This document shows, one piece after another, positions 26,260 through 35,565 of a DNA stretch of 64,000 bases. The notes under the pieces were generated by a model, which searched no databases, had not been told where the DNA came from, and saw only the letters and a program-made list of their open reading frames with translations. The translations under genes and the position numbers were made by a program. Source of the DNA: Rufibacter sediminis (GTDB lineage Bacteria > Bacteroidota > Bacteroidia > Cytophagales > Hymenobacteraceae); contig NZ_JACOAF010000003.1 of assembly GCF_014269285.1 (NCBI RefSeq), positions 1 through 64,000 on the forward strand, written 5' to 3'. The first letter of the stretch is position 1. Each line of letters begins with the position of its first letter.

Positions 26260-26625
26260 ATGGGTAGTATGTTTTTGCAGATAGATACCCCTAACATGAT
26301 GTTCAGGGATTTATTGGAGCCTATAGCTGGGCCACTGACAATAATAGTAGTGGTGGGGGCAGGTGTCTATGCGTTCATAAGGAGAAGAAGCTATAACCGA
26401 AAACTTTATAACGCCATTACCCGGCCTACGGTGATATACCAGCAAGGTGCGGCCCCTGCTCCGGCTGTTCCTGTAGACAGCTCACCTGCTTTATCTACAG
26501 AGGAATTCTCTAGGCTACCCTGGGAGGAAAGAGAAGCCCTTTACAGAAATAGAATCATAGAGCTAAGGGATACGAACCGGAGACTGCGGGCCAGAATGAA
26601 AGAGGCAGGATTACCGACAGACTAA
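26260..26625 (+). CDS. Small single-pass membrane protein, unknown function
   Basis: 121 aa: one membrane helix (AGPLTIIVVVGAGVYAFI, about 23-40), a Pro/Ala linker and a charged C-terminal helix (WEEREALYRNRIIELRDTNR) that looks like a short coiled coil. Not recognised. It shares direction and close spacing with the neighbouring small genes. Confidence 0.5.
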   Translation: MGSMFLQIDTPNMMFRDLLEPIAGPLTIIVVVGAGVYAFIRRRSYNRKLYNAITRPTVIYQQGAAPAPAVPVDSSPALSTEEFSRLPWEEREALYRNRIIELRDTNRRLRARMKEAGLPTD

Positions 26626-26639
26626 TTTACAATCGCAAA

Positions 26640-26951
26640 ATGAAACCTTTGGATATTGAGAGGCTGGCAAGGCAGTCTGATTTCGACTACAGTTTCAACG
26701 GGGATATACTAACTATCAAGGACCTGGATAAAGGCAATAAATCAGTAACCAATAACATTGATAACATCTTAGCCTATATCAATCAATTCATCCCCGTATC
26801 TGATTACCTGGTTATGTACTTGGATTCCTCCGGAATTTGGGATGGTGTGGTCGTTCAGGAAATTTCGGGTAGTTTCTCCTGCCGATTCTTCCCCTTGAAT
26901 GAAAAGGACTATGATAAAGCAGTAGCTAAAATGCACTTTTTACAATTGTAA
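26640..26951 (+). CDS. Hypothetical protein, 103 aa
   Basis: Soluble, no signal or membrane segment. The distinctive block SDYLVMYLDSSGIWDGVVVQ and FSCRFFPLNEKDYDKAV suggests a compact alpha/beta fold. Not recognised. It begins 14 bp after the previous gene and ends 4 bp before the next, so the three are probably cotranscribed. Confidence 0.5.
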   Translation: MKPLDIERLARQSDFDYSFNGDILTIKDLDKGNKSVTNNIDNILAYINQFIPVSDYLVMYLDSSGIWDGVVVQEISGSFSCRFFPLNEKDYDKAVAKMHFLQL

Positions 26952-26955
26952 CGCC

Positions 26956-27204
26956 ATGAACCTGTATCAATTTAATATTTTAGACAAAAATGGTAAGGCC
27001 AATGTAGTTTGGGAATTAGGAAATTTTATTAAAACTATAAATCAAAACGGCGTATGCAAAGTGCTCTATGCCATGGGTGATTTCTTTGCAGAAATACACT
27101 TTTCACCGGAAGATGGCATTAAGGATGTGCGGGGGTTTAAAAGTAAAACCCGTTTATTACCCTATAAAAATATAGGATTGTCCCTGTTGACTGTTTTAAA
27201 CTAG
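26956..27204 (+). CDS. Hypothetical protein, 82 aa, frame continues past its TAG stop
   Basis: 82 aa, rich in aromatic residues (VWELGNFIKTINQNGVCKVL, then YAMGDFFAEIHFSPEDG). Not recognised. After the TAG at 27202-27204 the same frame stays open for 110 codons to TAA 27535, so this may be the front part of a longer gene cut by a nonsense change. Confidence 0.45.
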   Translation: MNLYQFNILDKNGKANVVWELGNFIKTINQNGVCKVLYAMGDFFAEIHFSPEDGIKDVRGFKSKTRLLPYKNIGLSLLTVLN

Positions 27205-27537
27205 TTTAGCCCAAAATCAACTGGCCCTCCTAGAAAAGATAGAAAGTATATAATCATTAGGGCGGTAGGGGAAAACAAAATCCCTGAAGTTGGTTCTACC
27301 ACAACCGACCTATTTAAAATACAAAGCATCAACTTAAATCCGGAATCATTTGTATTTATTATTTCGGATTACAGTTCCAAGTCGGAGCAAGCATCCATAC
27401 TTAAAACTTTAACCGATTTATATAACTTTTATCAAAAATTATATAACATCATAATACAAAAATGTTTATACTTTTGCAAGATTGGAACTAGTATGTCGGC
27501 AACTCTCTTTGATTGTTACCGTTTGATACTTAGATAA
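27205..27537 (+). pseudogene. Possible downstream continuation of the preceding gene (no start codon of its own near its beginning)
   Basis: In frame with 26956-27204, 110 sense codons (for example PRKDRKYIIIRAVGENKIPE and SFVFIISDYSSKSEQASILK) run to TAA 27535 in AT-rich DNA, where such a length is unlikely by chance. No ATG begins it. The alternative is plain intergenic DNA carrying the 16-bp repeat at 27260. Confidence 0.3.
27260..27275 (+). repeat. Dispersed 16-bp repeat, third copy
   Basis: GGGCGGTAGGGGAAAA, identical to 12952-12967 and to the complement of 12419-12434. It lies at the boundary between the transfer region and the metal-resistance cargo. Confidence 0.85.
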
Positions 27538-27553
27538 ATAGATATCATCTTAG

Positions 27554-27949
27554 ATGAAGGCACTGCAAAAATTTATTCACCTTAGCTTAATAGCAGCCAT
27601 TTTACTGGCTTCTTTTGGCTTCCGTGTGAATATTTCGCATTGCTCTGGTAAAGAAGGCAGCTCTATTAGCCTTTTTTCATCTCCCACCTGTTGCTGTGGG
27701 AAAGCCGCAAAAACCCCAAAGAAGTCCTGCAATGACATGTCTTGTGTCATGCAGCGGGGAGTAGCCACGCAGACGAATTTCAACTCCGCGACCCAGCAGG
27801 TAGCGAAGATTGTGAAAGAACCGGTATTGTCTCCAAACTTTACCGAAACAATCCGTCCTGCCATTCTTGAAGCCGAGCCCCACTTTACATTGCCACCTCC
27901 TGTCTCCGGCAGGTTCATCGGCATTTTACATCAAACCTTTATTATTTAA
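27554..27949 (+). CDS. HYC_CC_PP-type small Cys-rich exported protein
   Basis: 131 aa with an N-terminal hydrophobic segment (HLSLIAAILLASFGFRV), an SHCSG motif, a TCCCGK cluster, further Cys in KSCNDMSC, and a late PPPVSG motif. This order (H-x-C, CC, PP) matches the Bacteroidetes HYC_CC_PP family, which accompanies copper-efflux genes. It is the first gene of the copper island. A periplasmic metal-binding role is inferred from cysteines and context. Confidence 0.65.
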   Translation: MKALQKFIHLSLIAAILLASFGFRVNISHCSGKEGSSISLFSSPTCCCGKAAKTPKKSCNDMSCVMQRGVATQTNFNSATQQVAKIVKEPVLSPNFTETIRPAILEAEPHFTLPPPVSGRFIGILHQTFII

Positions 27950-28286
27950 TACCCCTTCCCTTATTTAGGAGTGACAGCTAATTTCCCTTGCTGGTGCTAC
28001 CTCCTAAACCGTAAATTCCATTCAAGATTACTTATCTGGAAGGCATGGCCACTTTTGCTTGAATATAAGCACTCTTGCTTAACCCTTCTCAGATTCCAAG
28101 TTGAGCTGGCAGCGAAACTGGTTTGAATCAATACGGATTTTACGCCCTCAAATATTCATTTAGGCTGTGCTGTTACACAGTCCATCAGCATAACCTTGCC
28201 TTGGCAGGAGTATCGGTATGCCTATTGGCTTGGGATAACTCCTCAGAGGAAATAACATTTCCATTCACTTTAAACATTTTCCTTTT
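27950..28286. other. Intergenic stretch, nothing recognised
   Basis: A 337-bp spacer between the Cys-rich protein gene and the HMBD lipoprotein gene. No open frame, terminator or riboswitch signature could be defended; it may be a long leader. Confidence 0.4.
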
Positions 28287-28562
28287 ATGAAAGCGATTGT
28301 ATTAAGCATCGGCTTATCCATCATTGGTTTAACCCTGTTCTCTGCCTGTGATAGCGGCGAAACCAAACAGAATACCACAGAGCAGACTGAAACCAAACAG
28401 GCCGTTGCAGGAGTGACCTACACCTGCCCCATGCACCCGGAAGTAGTAAGCGATGAGCCAGGCAAATGCCCCAAATGCGGTATGTTCCTGGAAGAGGCGA
28501 AAGCCGGTGAACAGAAGGATACGACTGCTGGCCATCAGCACGAAGCAGGCGACCAGCATTAA
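28287..28562 (+). CDS. Heavy-metal-binding-domain lipoprotein
   Basis: 91-aa lipoprotein (LTLFSAC lipobox) consisting almost wholly of one heavy-metal binding domain, [20 protein letters not shown] with CGM, the same Cys/His/Met module found at the N-termini of both CusB adaptors downstream. The His-rich tail ([10 protein letters not shown]) adds ligands. Probably a periplasmic Cu/Ag scavenger or chaperone feeding the RND pump whose gene follows after 55 bp. Confidence 0.82.
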   Translation: MKAIVLSIGLSIIGLTLFSACDSGETKQNTTEQTETKQAVAGVTYTCPMHPEVVSDEPGKCPKCGMFLEEAKAGEQKDTTAGHQHEAGDQH

Positions 28563-28617
28563 TTTTTAACTTTTCCCTCCCGGCTACCAAAATCGGGAGG
28601 GAAATCCATCACAGGCT

Positions 28618-29895
28618 ATGATAGGTAAATTAATATCTTTTTCCCTGCGCAACCGCATGGTCGTGCTGCTGATAGCAGCCGGTTTATTCGGGTGGGGCCT
28701 CTATTCAGTCAGCACTAATAAAGTAGATGCGATTCCGGATTTATCGGAAAACCAGGTAATAGTTTTCACGGAGTGGATGGGCCGCAGCCCTCAAATCATC
28801 GAAGACCAGGTTACCTATCCCTTAGTGACGAACCTGCAGGGCATGCCTCAGGTAAAATATGTGCGCGGTGTATCCATGTTTGGCATGAGTTTCATCTATG
28901 TCATTTTTGAGGACAAAACTGACATTTACTGGGCCCGCGAACGGGTGTTGGAACGCCTAAACTACGCAAACCGCTTACTGCCCGAAGGAGCCGTCCCTAC
29001 CTTAGGGCCCGATGGTACCGGGGTAGGGCATATCCTATGGTACACGCTGGATGCCCCTGGCATGGATTTAGGAGAGCAACGCGCCATTCAGGATTGGTAC
29101 GTGAAGTTCGCGCTGCAAAATGTGGAAGGAGTGAGCGAAATCGCCTCCTTCGGGGGATTTCAGAAGCAGTATCAGATAACCGTGGACCCCAACAAGCTTA
29201 CCTACTACAATCTATCGGTACCGCAGGTAATGGCGGCGGTGAGGGCCAACAACAACGAGAGCGGCGGACGCAAATTCGAGATGAGCGACATCGGTTACAT
29301 CATCAAAACGACCGGGTATCTCAAATCAACTGAGGAGATAGAGAATATCCCTATTGTCACCCAGAATACTATCCCTATTCGGGTAAGTGACATTGCCACG
29401 GTGCAGATGACCGGGGAAAGCCGCCTTGGGATTTTTGACATCAACGGCGAAGGAGAAGCGGTGGGGGGCATTGTGGTGATGCGGTATGGGGAAAACGCCG
29501 CCGAGGTGATTGCGAATGTGAAGACCAAAATGGAAGAAGTCTCTGCCGGACTACCCAAAGGCGTGAAGTTTAACATCGTCTATGACCGGAGCGGACTGAT
29601 TAATGAATCAGTGAATTCCGTGAAAACGACGCTGATTGAGGAAATGCTGGTGGCCTCCGCCATCGTTTTCATCTTCCTCTTCCATTGGCGCAGCGCCTTG
29701 ATAATCATCATCCAATTGCCCTTGTCGATTGCCATTGGGTTCATCCTCTTAAATGCCTTCGATATTTCCTCCAACATCATGTCCCTTACAGGAATCGCCC
29801 TGTCTGTCGGGGTGATTGTAGATGATGCCATTGTGATGGTCGAAAATGCTTACCGGCACTTGGCCGAAGCCCAAAACAAAGAAAACCATGGATAA
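28618..29895 (+). CDS. cusA: CusA-like RND metal efflux pump, N-terminal part (frameshifted)
   Basis: First 425 residues of a heavy-metal RND (CusA/CzcA) pump: IGKLISFSLRNRMVVLLIAA start, VDAIPDLSENQV loop, porter domain and membrane helices 1-4 ending at VDDAIVMVENAYRHL. The frame ends at TAA 29893 where homologues run on into EVGPSxFxS; the remainder is in the +1 frame from 29888. A single extra base near the A-rich tract 29872-29886 would explain this. Drives export of Cu(I)/Ag(I) from the periplasm with CusB and CusC. Confidence 0.85.
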   Translation: MIGKLISFSLRNRMVVLLIAAGLFGWGLYSVSTNKVDAIPDLSENQVIVFTEWMGRSPQIIEDQVTYPLVTNLQGMPQVKYVRGVSMFGMSFIYVIFEDKTDIYWARERVLERLNYANRLLPEGAVPTLGPDGTGVGHILWYTLDAPGMDLGEQRAIQDWYVKFALQNVEGVSEIASFGGFQKQYQITVDPNKLTYYNLSVPQVMAAVRANNNESGGRKFEMSDIGYIIKTTGYLKSTEEIENIPIVTQNTIPIRVSDIATVQMTGESRLGIFDINGEGEAVGGIVVMRYGENAAEVIANVKTKMEEVSAGLPKGVKFNIVYDRSGLINESVNSVKTTLIEEMLVASAIVFIFLFHWRSALIIIIQLPLSIAIGFILLNAFDISSNIMSLTGIALSVGVIVDDAIVMVENAYRHLAEAQNKENHG

Positions 29896-31780
29896 GGAAA
29901 CGCGTCTTTCAATTATAGAAAAAGCTTCCAAACAAGTTGGTCCCAGCGTGTTTTGGAGTACGATTATCATTATCACCTCTTTTCTCCCGGTTTTCTTGCT
30001 TACCGGGCAGGAAGGGAAATTGTTCAGCCCTTTGGCTTGGACGAAAACATTTATACTCATTGTGGATGCCTTCGTGGCCATTACGGTTACCCCGGTGCTG
30101 CTTTCGCTTTTCCTCAAAGGCAAGTTCAAGCCAGAGAACAGCAATCCTATCAACCGAGGGCTGGAGCGGGTGTATAGCCCCATTTTGCGCTGGTGCCTCA
30201 ACTGGCGGAAGACCACCATCGGAATTAACATCCTGGCCCTGATGGTCAGCATCCCCATGTTGCTGAGCCTGGGCTCCGAATTTATGCCGCCTCTGGATGA
30301 AAGCTCAATTTTGTTCATGCCGGTCACCCTTCCGGATATTTCCAACTCCGAGGCCAAGCGCATTCTGCAGGTGCAGGATAAGATTATCAAATCGATGCCG
30401 GAAGTAGACCAGGTATTGGGCAAGGCCGGGAGAGCGAGTACGGCTACTGACAACTCGCCCATTAGCATGATTGAAACTATCATTCAACTGAAGCCCGAAT
30501 CCGAATGGCGCGATGGTATGACCAAAGCCAAAATCATTGAGGAGCTTGACCAGAAACTCCAGATTCCAGGGGTGATTAACGGTTGGACGCAACCCATCAT
30601 CAACCGCATCAACATGCTCGCTACCGGTATCCGAACCGATGTGGGGGTAAAGGTGTACGGTCAAAGCCTTGATACCATCGCCACGGTTTCCCAAAGGGTG
30701 CGAAACGCCTTGCAGGATATTCCAGGGGTAAAGGATTTATACGTTGAACCGGTAACCGGAGGTAAATACCTGGAAATCCAGACCAGGCGCGAAGAGCTGG
30801 GCCGCTATGGCCTTTCTGTGGATGACGTTAATGCCATTGTGGAATCTGCCCTCGGCGGGCTACCCATAGGCAATACCGTTGAAGGCCGGCAACGCTTCTC
30901 CATCAACCTGCGCCTGGCCCAGGAGTACCGCAACAGTCTCGACCGTATCCGGCGCATTCCCTTGCAGTCCGGGACGGCAGGCACGGTTCCGCTCTCGGCG
31001 GTGGCCGATGTGCGTTTCGTGGATGGCCCTCCTATGATTGCCTCGGAAAATGCCCAGCTGCGGGGAGCCGTATTATTTAATGTGCGGGACCGGGATGTTG
31101 GCAGTACCGTGCAGGAAGCCATCAAGAAGTTAAACAGTGAATTCACCGATTTGCCCAATGGCTACCGCCTCGAATGGAGCGGCCAGTGGGAAAATCAGAT
31201 TCGGGCAAACCAGACCTTGAAAATCATTATACCGCTGGTATTGATTATCATCTTCCTGATTCTCTACTTCTCCTTCCAATCCCTTAAAGAAGCGCTTCTG
31301 AACCTGGTCACCATCCCATTCGCTCTGATAGGAGGGGTATTCATCGTGTACTTCTATGGCATCAATCTATCGGTGGCAGTAGCGGTGGGTTTTATCGCCT
31401 TGTTTGGGTTGGCTGTGGAGACGGCTATGGTGATGGTGGTATACCTGAACGAAGCCATGAACCAGATGGTAGCCGATAAAGGCAACTCAAGCCAAACGAT
31501 TACAAAGCACGACATCCGGGAGTATGTATTCATGGGAGCCGCCAAGCGCCTGCGCCCGAAAATAATGACGGTTTCTGTTTCGCTCTTCGGTTTGATTCCG
31601 GTGCTGTGGGCGACCGGCGTAGGCACAGACGTGATGCTGCCCATCGTCCTGCCCCTGATTGGCGGGGTATTTACCTCCTCCATCCATATTCTGCTGGTGA
31701 CTCCCGTGGTGTTTGAAATGACGAAGGAGTATGAATTGAAAAAACACGGAAAAATAGAGATTTACGATGTTAAGCATTAG
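29888..31780 (+). CDS. cusA: CusA-like RND metal efflux pump, C-terminal part (frameshifted)
   Basis: 630 residues that complete the pump: QVGPSVFWSTIIIITSFLPV (helix 5) onward, second porter domain and helices to the end. The methionines typical of Cu/Ag-type pumps are present in ILFMPVTLPDIS, SPISMIETIIQL and RINMLATGIRTDVG, pointing to monovalent Cu/Ag rather than Co/Zn/Cd. ATG 29888 overlaps the upstream TAA by 8 nt, so reinitiation could make a split protein broken in a cytoplasmic loop; otherwise this is a pseudogene or a sequencing error. Overlaps cusC by 14 bp. Confidence 0.85.
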   Translation: MDKETRLSIIEKASKQVGPSVFWSTIIIITSFLPVFLLTGQEGKLFSPLAWTKTFILIVDAFVAITVTPVLLSLFLKGKFKPENSNPINRGLERVYSPILRWCLNWRKTTIGINILALMVSIPMLLSLGSEFMPPLDESSILFMPVTLPDISNSEAKRILQVQDKIIKSMPEVDQVLGKAGRASTATDNSPISMIETIIQLKPESEWRDGMTKAKIIEELDQKLQIPGVINGWTQPIINRINMLATGIRTDVGVKVYGQSLDTIATVSQRVRNALQDIPGVKDLYVEPVTGGKYLEIQTRREELGRYGLSVDDVNAIVESALGGLPIGNTVEGRQRFSINLRLAQEYRNSLDRIRRIPLQSGTAGTVPLSAVADVRFVDGPPMIASENAQLRGAVLFNVRDRDVGSTVQEAIKKLNSEFTDLPNGYRLEWSGQWENQIRANQTLKIIIPLVLIIIFLILYFSFQSLKEALLNLVTIPFALIGGVFIVYFYGINLSVAVAVGFIALFGLAVETAMVMVVYLNEAMNQMVADKGNSSQTITKHDIREYVFMGAAKRLRPKIMTVSVSLFGLIPVLWATGVGTDVMLPIVLPLIGGVFTSSIHILLVTPVVFEMTKEYELKKHGKIEIYDVKH

Positions 31781-33014
31781 ACTATATACCACGGCCGCCC
31801 TGCTGCTGATGGGCTTGGTAGCTCACGGGCAGTCACCGGTAATACCATTGGACTCTGTACTGCAGCGCATCTCCCGCAGCAACCCGATGCTGCGGGAGTT
31901 TGAAAGCCGGGCAAAGGCACAGAATGCCATGGCGGAGGGGGCCCGTAGCCAGATGGCCCCCATGGTGGGAGCCGGTGTTTTCATGTATCCCTATCCGGGG
32001 CAAATGGAGATGGAAGGACAGGACGACGCTATGTTCATGACGGCGGTGGAGCAGGAAATTACAAATCCTGCCAAGTTACGGGCTAGGGAAAAATACCAAC
32101 TTTCCAAGTCGGCTATTGAAGAGGCTGGGCGCGACAAAGCCTTCAACCAGCTGAGAGCACAGGCAAAGACAGCCTATTACCAATGGGTCGTGCTGGAGAA
32201 AAAGAAATCTGTGCTACTCGAAAACCAGCGCATCATGCAATTCATGCTCAAATTGGGCAAAGTCCGCTATCCCTACAACCAAAGTTCATTGGGCAGTATC
32301 TACAAAGCCGAGGGCCGGTTAGGGGAAGTGGAGAATATGCTGGTAATGAATGACAGCGAAATCATCAGGATGAACATCCAACTGAACATGCTGATGAACC
32401 TGCCCCCGGAAACCCGTTTCCGAATCGATACCACCGCACAGGCACCGAAACCGACAGTTTTACCGGACACCGCCTATTTAAGCGCAGCCCGTAGCGATAT
32501 CCGGCAACTGGACCGTACCATCGAATCCATGCGCCTCAACCTCCGGTTGGAGAACATGCAACGCAAGCCGGATTTTGGGATACGTTTTGAGAACATGATG
32601 CCGCGCGACAGGATGATGCCCCAGTCTTTCACTTTAATGGGTATGGTGTCAATCCCAATTGCCCCTTGGTCCTCGAAGATGTATAAATCCAACATCAAAG
32701 CCATGGACTTTGAAATCCAAGGGATGCAAAAAGGCCGGGAGAGCCTGTTGAACGAGGCCCAAGCCATGGTAGCCACCATGGCTCAGGAGTTTCAAACCAA
32801 GCAAACCCAGGTGCGGAACTACGAAACCAAAATCATCCCGGCTCTGCGCCGCAATTATGAAACCACCATGCTCAGCTATGAACAGAACACAAGCCAATTG
32901 CCGCTGGTAATCGATGCCTGGGAAGCGCTGAACATGGCCCAGATGGAATACCTCAACAACCTGGAGCAATTGTACCTGATTGGAGTAAATTATGAGAAAG
33001 AGCTGGAAAAATAA
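31767..33014 (+). CDS. cusC: CusC/TolC-family outer-membrane channel
   Basis: 415-aa outer-membrane efflux channel: signal peptide ([17 protein letters not shown]), two TolC-type helical repeats ([40 protein letters not shown]) with a Met-rich loop ([23 protein letters not shown]). It completes the tripartite pump with CusA and the CusB adaptors. Starts inside cusA and ends inside the next gene, so the four are one operon. Confidence 0.85.
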   Translation: MLSIRLYTTAALLLMGLVAHGQSPVIPLDSVLQRISRSNPMLREFESRAKAQNAMAEGARSQMAPMVGAGVFMYPYPGQMEMEGQDDAMFMTAVEQEITNPAKLRAREKYQLSKSAIEEAGRDKAFNQLRAQAKTAYYQWVVLEKKKSVLLENQRIMQFMLKLGKVRYPYNQSSLGSIYKAEGRLGEVENMLVMNDSEIIRMNIQLNMLMNLPPETRFRIDTTAQAPKPTVLPDTAYLSAARSDIRQLDRTIESMRLNLRLENMQRKPDFGIRFENMMPRDRMMPQSFTLMGMVSIPIAPWSSKMYKSNIKAMDFEIQGMQKGRESLLNEAQAMVATMAQEFQTKQTQVRNYETKIIPALRRNYETTMLSYEQNTSQLPLVIDAWEALNMAQMEYLNNLEQLYLIGVNYEKELEK

Positions 33015-34329
33015 ATTACTGTGGCTGCTGGTACTGCTGCTGCCCTTTTCCTTTACAGGCTGTAATGAAGCCGGGGATGGTGCAGAAGCGGCCAATGACA
33101 TTCAATACACGTGCCCGATGCACCCGCAGATTGTCCGCGATGAGCCTGGTTCCTGCCCTATCTGCGGCATGGACTTGGTAGCGAAGCAAACCGCAGATGC
33201 CCCCGCCATCGCCATTTCCTCGGATTTGGAATATTTGCTGCAACCCGCGAACCAGGCGGTGGTTTCCGGCATAGAAACCGCACAACCTGTTCAAAAGCAG
33301 GTACAACAGGAAATCACTATGAGCGGCGTGGTGACCTACGATACCCGGCGGCAGTACATCATCCCGGCCCGGTTTGGGGGACGGATTGAAAAACTCTATG
33401 TACAGTTTAATTTCCAGCCTATCCGCAAAGGGCAGAAACTCTATGATATCTATAGCCCGGAACTAGTGACGGCTCAGAAAGAATTGCTTTATCTGCTTGA
33501 AAACGACCCGAGCAACTCTTCCCTGATTAATGGGGCGAAACAAAAGTTGCGGCTCCTTGGTGCAACCGCTGGCCAAGTAGAGCAATTAATCCGAAGCGGG
33601 CGGGAAACCTATACTTTTTCTGTGTATAGCCCCTATTCCGGTTACGTGCTTGACCCTGCCGTAGCAGCCAGCCCTTCTCCCGTAGCAACCGCGACACCCG
33701 CTGCCCCGGCAACGGGCGGCGGCGGCATGGGAGGAATGGGAGGCGGTGCCACGGGAACAGGCAGCAGCGCGTCACCCCCCATACCGAGCGGCGGTTTTTC
33801 CATCCGGGAGGGCATGTACGTGAGCACGGGGCAGGCCTTATTGAAAGTGATTGATGCTTCTCAGGTATGGGCACAGTTCAATATGCCTAGCAGCCAAGCC
33901 GGGCAACTTAAGAGAGGTACCCCAATCTCCATCACCTTCAACCAGCTGCCGGATAAAACGGTGCAGTCTGAGGTAAATCTGGTAGAACCTGTTTACGAAG
34001 CAGGGGAGAACTTCGCACAGGTTCGGGCCTCCCTCCCTGCCGGGAATACATCCACCTTGATTGGTCAGCTAATCACCGGGAAAGTGACATACAACACTGG
34101 TATGTCGCTATGGGTACCCAAGGAGGCCGTGCTGGACATAGGTACGCAATCAGTGGCTTTCCTCAATAACAATGGGGGTTTTAAACCTATTAGTGTTCGT
34201 ATTGGCGGTTCGGCGGATGGCATGGTGGAGATATTATCCGGCCTGAGTGCCCAAGATACGATAGCGGTGAATGCGCAATTCCTGGTGGACAGCGAAAGTT
34301 TTATTCGGGTAGCAGATAATAATAGATGA
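32992..34329 (+). CDS. cusB: CusB-like periplasmic adaptor with heavy-metal-binding domain (first copy)
   Basis: 445-aa lipoprotein-like adaptor (FSFTGC): residues about 38-63 are a metal-binding domain, [20 protein letters not shown] with CGMDLV, followed by barrel-sandwich and beta-barrel domains ([29 protein letters not shown]). An unusual Gly/Met/Pro-rich insert lies at about 225-265. It links CusA to CusC and hands over metal. Overlaps cusC by 23 bp and the next adaptor by 4 bp. Confidence 0.88.
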   Translation: MRKSWKNKLLWLLVLLLPFSFTGCNEAGDGAEAANDIQYTCPMHPQIVRDEPGSCPICGMDLVAKQTADAPAIAISSDLEYLLQPANQAVVSGIETAQPVQKQVQQEITMSGVVTYDTRRQYIIPARFGGRIEKLYVQFNFQPIRKGQKLYDIYSPELVTAQKELLYLLENDPSNSSLINGAKQKLRLLGATAGQVEQLIRSGRETYTFSVYSPYSGYVLDPAVAASPSPVATATPAAPATGGGGMGGMGGGATGTGSSASPPIPSGGFSIREGMYVSTGQALLKVIDASQVWAQFNMPSSQAGQLKRGTPISITFNQLPDKTVQSEVNLVEPVYEAGENFAQVRASLPAGNTSTLIGQLITGKVTYNTGMSLWVPKEAVLDIGTQSVAFLNNNGGFKPISVRIGGSADGMVEILSGLSAQDTIAVNAQFLVDSESFIRVADNNR

Positions 34330-35540
34330 AAAAGACACTAAATATAGCAATAGTCTGGCTCGTGGCTCTTTCCTTAGTCGCTTGCACAAACAAAGATGAG
34401 AATGCCAGTTCTGGAGCCGCAGGGGCAGAAACCACTTACACCTGTCCCATGCATCCGCAAATTGTGGAAAGCACCCCCGGTTCTTGCCCGATATGCGGAA
34501 TGGACTTGGTGCCGGTTAAAGCGCAAACTGCCGCTGAAAAGAATGCCGGAAGCATCATGCTGAGCGAAACCCAAATGAAGCTGGGAAACATAACCACCCG
34601 GCCTGTTCAGATGGGGCAGGTAGGAGGCAACACTATCCTTACCGGCAGGCTAGCAGTGGACCAAACGCAGGCCGATTTAATCAGTAGCCGTGCCGCCGGT
34701 CGTGTGGAAAGGCTGTATGTCAAAGAAACAGGCCGACCTATCCAAAAAGGCCAACCGCTCTATGACTTGTACAGTGAATCCTTGCTGACGCTGGAGCAGG
34801 AATACTTATTGGCCTTGGACCAGGTGAAAGCGTTTCCGGAGGGGAAGCAATTTGCCTCTATCCTTGAGGCTGCCAAAAACAAGCTCCTGCTAATGGGCTT
34901 ATCAAAAGCCCAGGTAAATCAGATAGCCCGCTCCAGGAAATTAGATGCCCGTATCACGTTCCTGGCCCCAACCTCCGGTATCGTCACGGAGATAGCTGCT
35001 GCCGAAGGTGCTTATGTGGCTGAAGGCAGCTTGCTTTACCGACTGAACCGCTTTTCTACCATTTGGGTGGAAGCTGAACTCTATGCGCAGGAAGCAGGGC
35101 AGTTACAGGTCGGCACCCCCGTAGTGGTCACGGTATCCGGCGCACAGGCTCCCATTCAAACCAAGATTACTTTCATAAACCCGGAATTTCGCCAAAACAG
35201 CCAAGTGGTGGTAGCACGGGCAAAACTGCCAAACCCGAATGGGCAATTGATACCTGGTACCCAGGCTACCATTACCCTTCCTACTGCGGAAAACCAGGCA
35301 CTAACCCTGCCACTGGATGCCGTCATACGGGACGCCCGCGGGGCGCACGTCTGGGTGAAAACGGGGGAGAATACCTTCAACTCTAAAATGGTTACCCTAG
35401 GGGCCGAAAGCGCCAATCAGGTAGCCATCACCAACGGGTTAAGTCCAAACGATACAGTAGTGGTAACTGGGGCCTACTTACTCTACAGCGAATATGTATT
35501 AAAAAATGGCACGGACCAGATGAGCGGTCATAATCATTAA
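34326..35540 (+). CDS. cusB: CusB-like periplasmic adaptor with heavy-metal-binding domain (second copy)
   Basis: 404-aa lipoprotein (LSLVACTN lipobox) with domain [20 protein letters not shown] followed by CGMDLVPVK, then the full adaptor fold ([40 protein letters not shown]). It lacks the Gly-rich insert of the first copy and ends SGHNH. Two tandem adaptors in one operon suggest a heteromeric adaptor ring or two functional states. ATGA overlap with the upstream gene. Confidence 0.88.
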   Translation: MKKTLNIAIVWLVALSLVACTNKDENASSGAAGAETTYTCPMHPQIVESTPGSCPICGMDLVPVKAQTAAEKNAGSIMLSETQMKLGNITTRPVQMGQVGGNTILTGRLAVDQTQADLISSRAAGRVERLYVKETGRPIQKGQPLYDLYSESLLTLEQEYLLALDQVKAFPEGKQFASILEAAKNKLLLMGLSKAQVNQIARSRKLDARITFLAPTSGIVTEIAAAEGAYVAEGSLLYRLNRFSTIWVEAELYAQEAGQLQVGTPVVVTVSGAQAPIQTKITFINPEFRQNSQVVVARAKLPNPNGQLIPGTQATITLPTAENQALTLPLDAVIRDARGAHVWVKTGENTFNSKMVTLGAESANQVAITNGLSPNDTVVVTGAYLLYSEYVLKNGTDQMSGHNH

Positions 35541-35565
35541 AATACAAATTAAAACTCAGGAGACC

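Noticed and set aside
27950-28286. Possible riboswitch or leader RNA before the heavy-metal lipoprotein gene
   Set aside because: No conserved core (for example a cobalamin or metal riboswitch motif) could be identified by eye.
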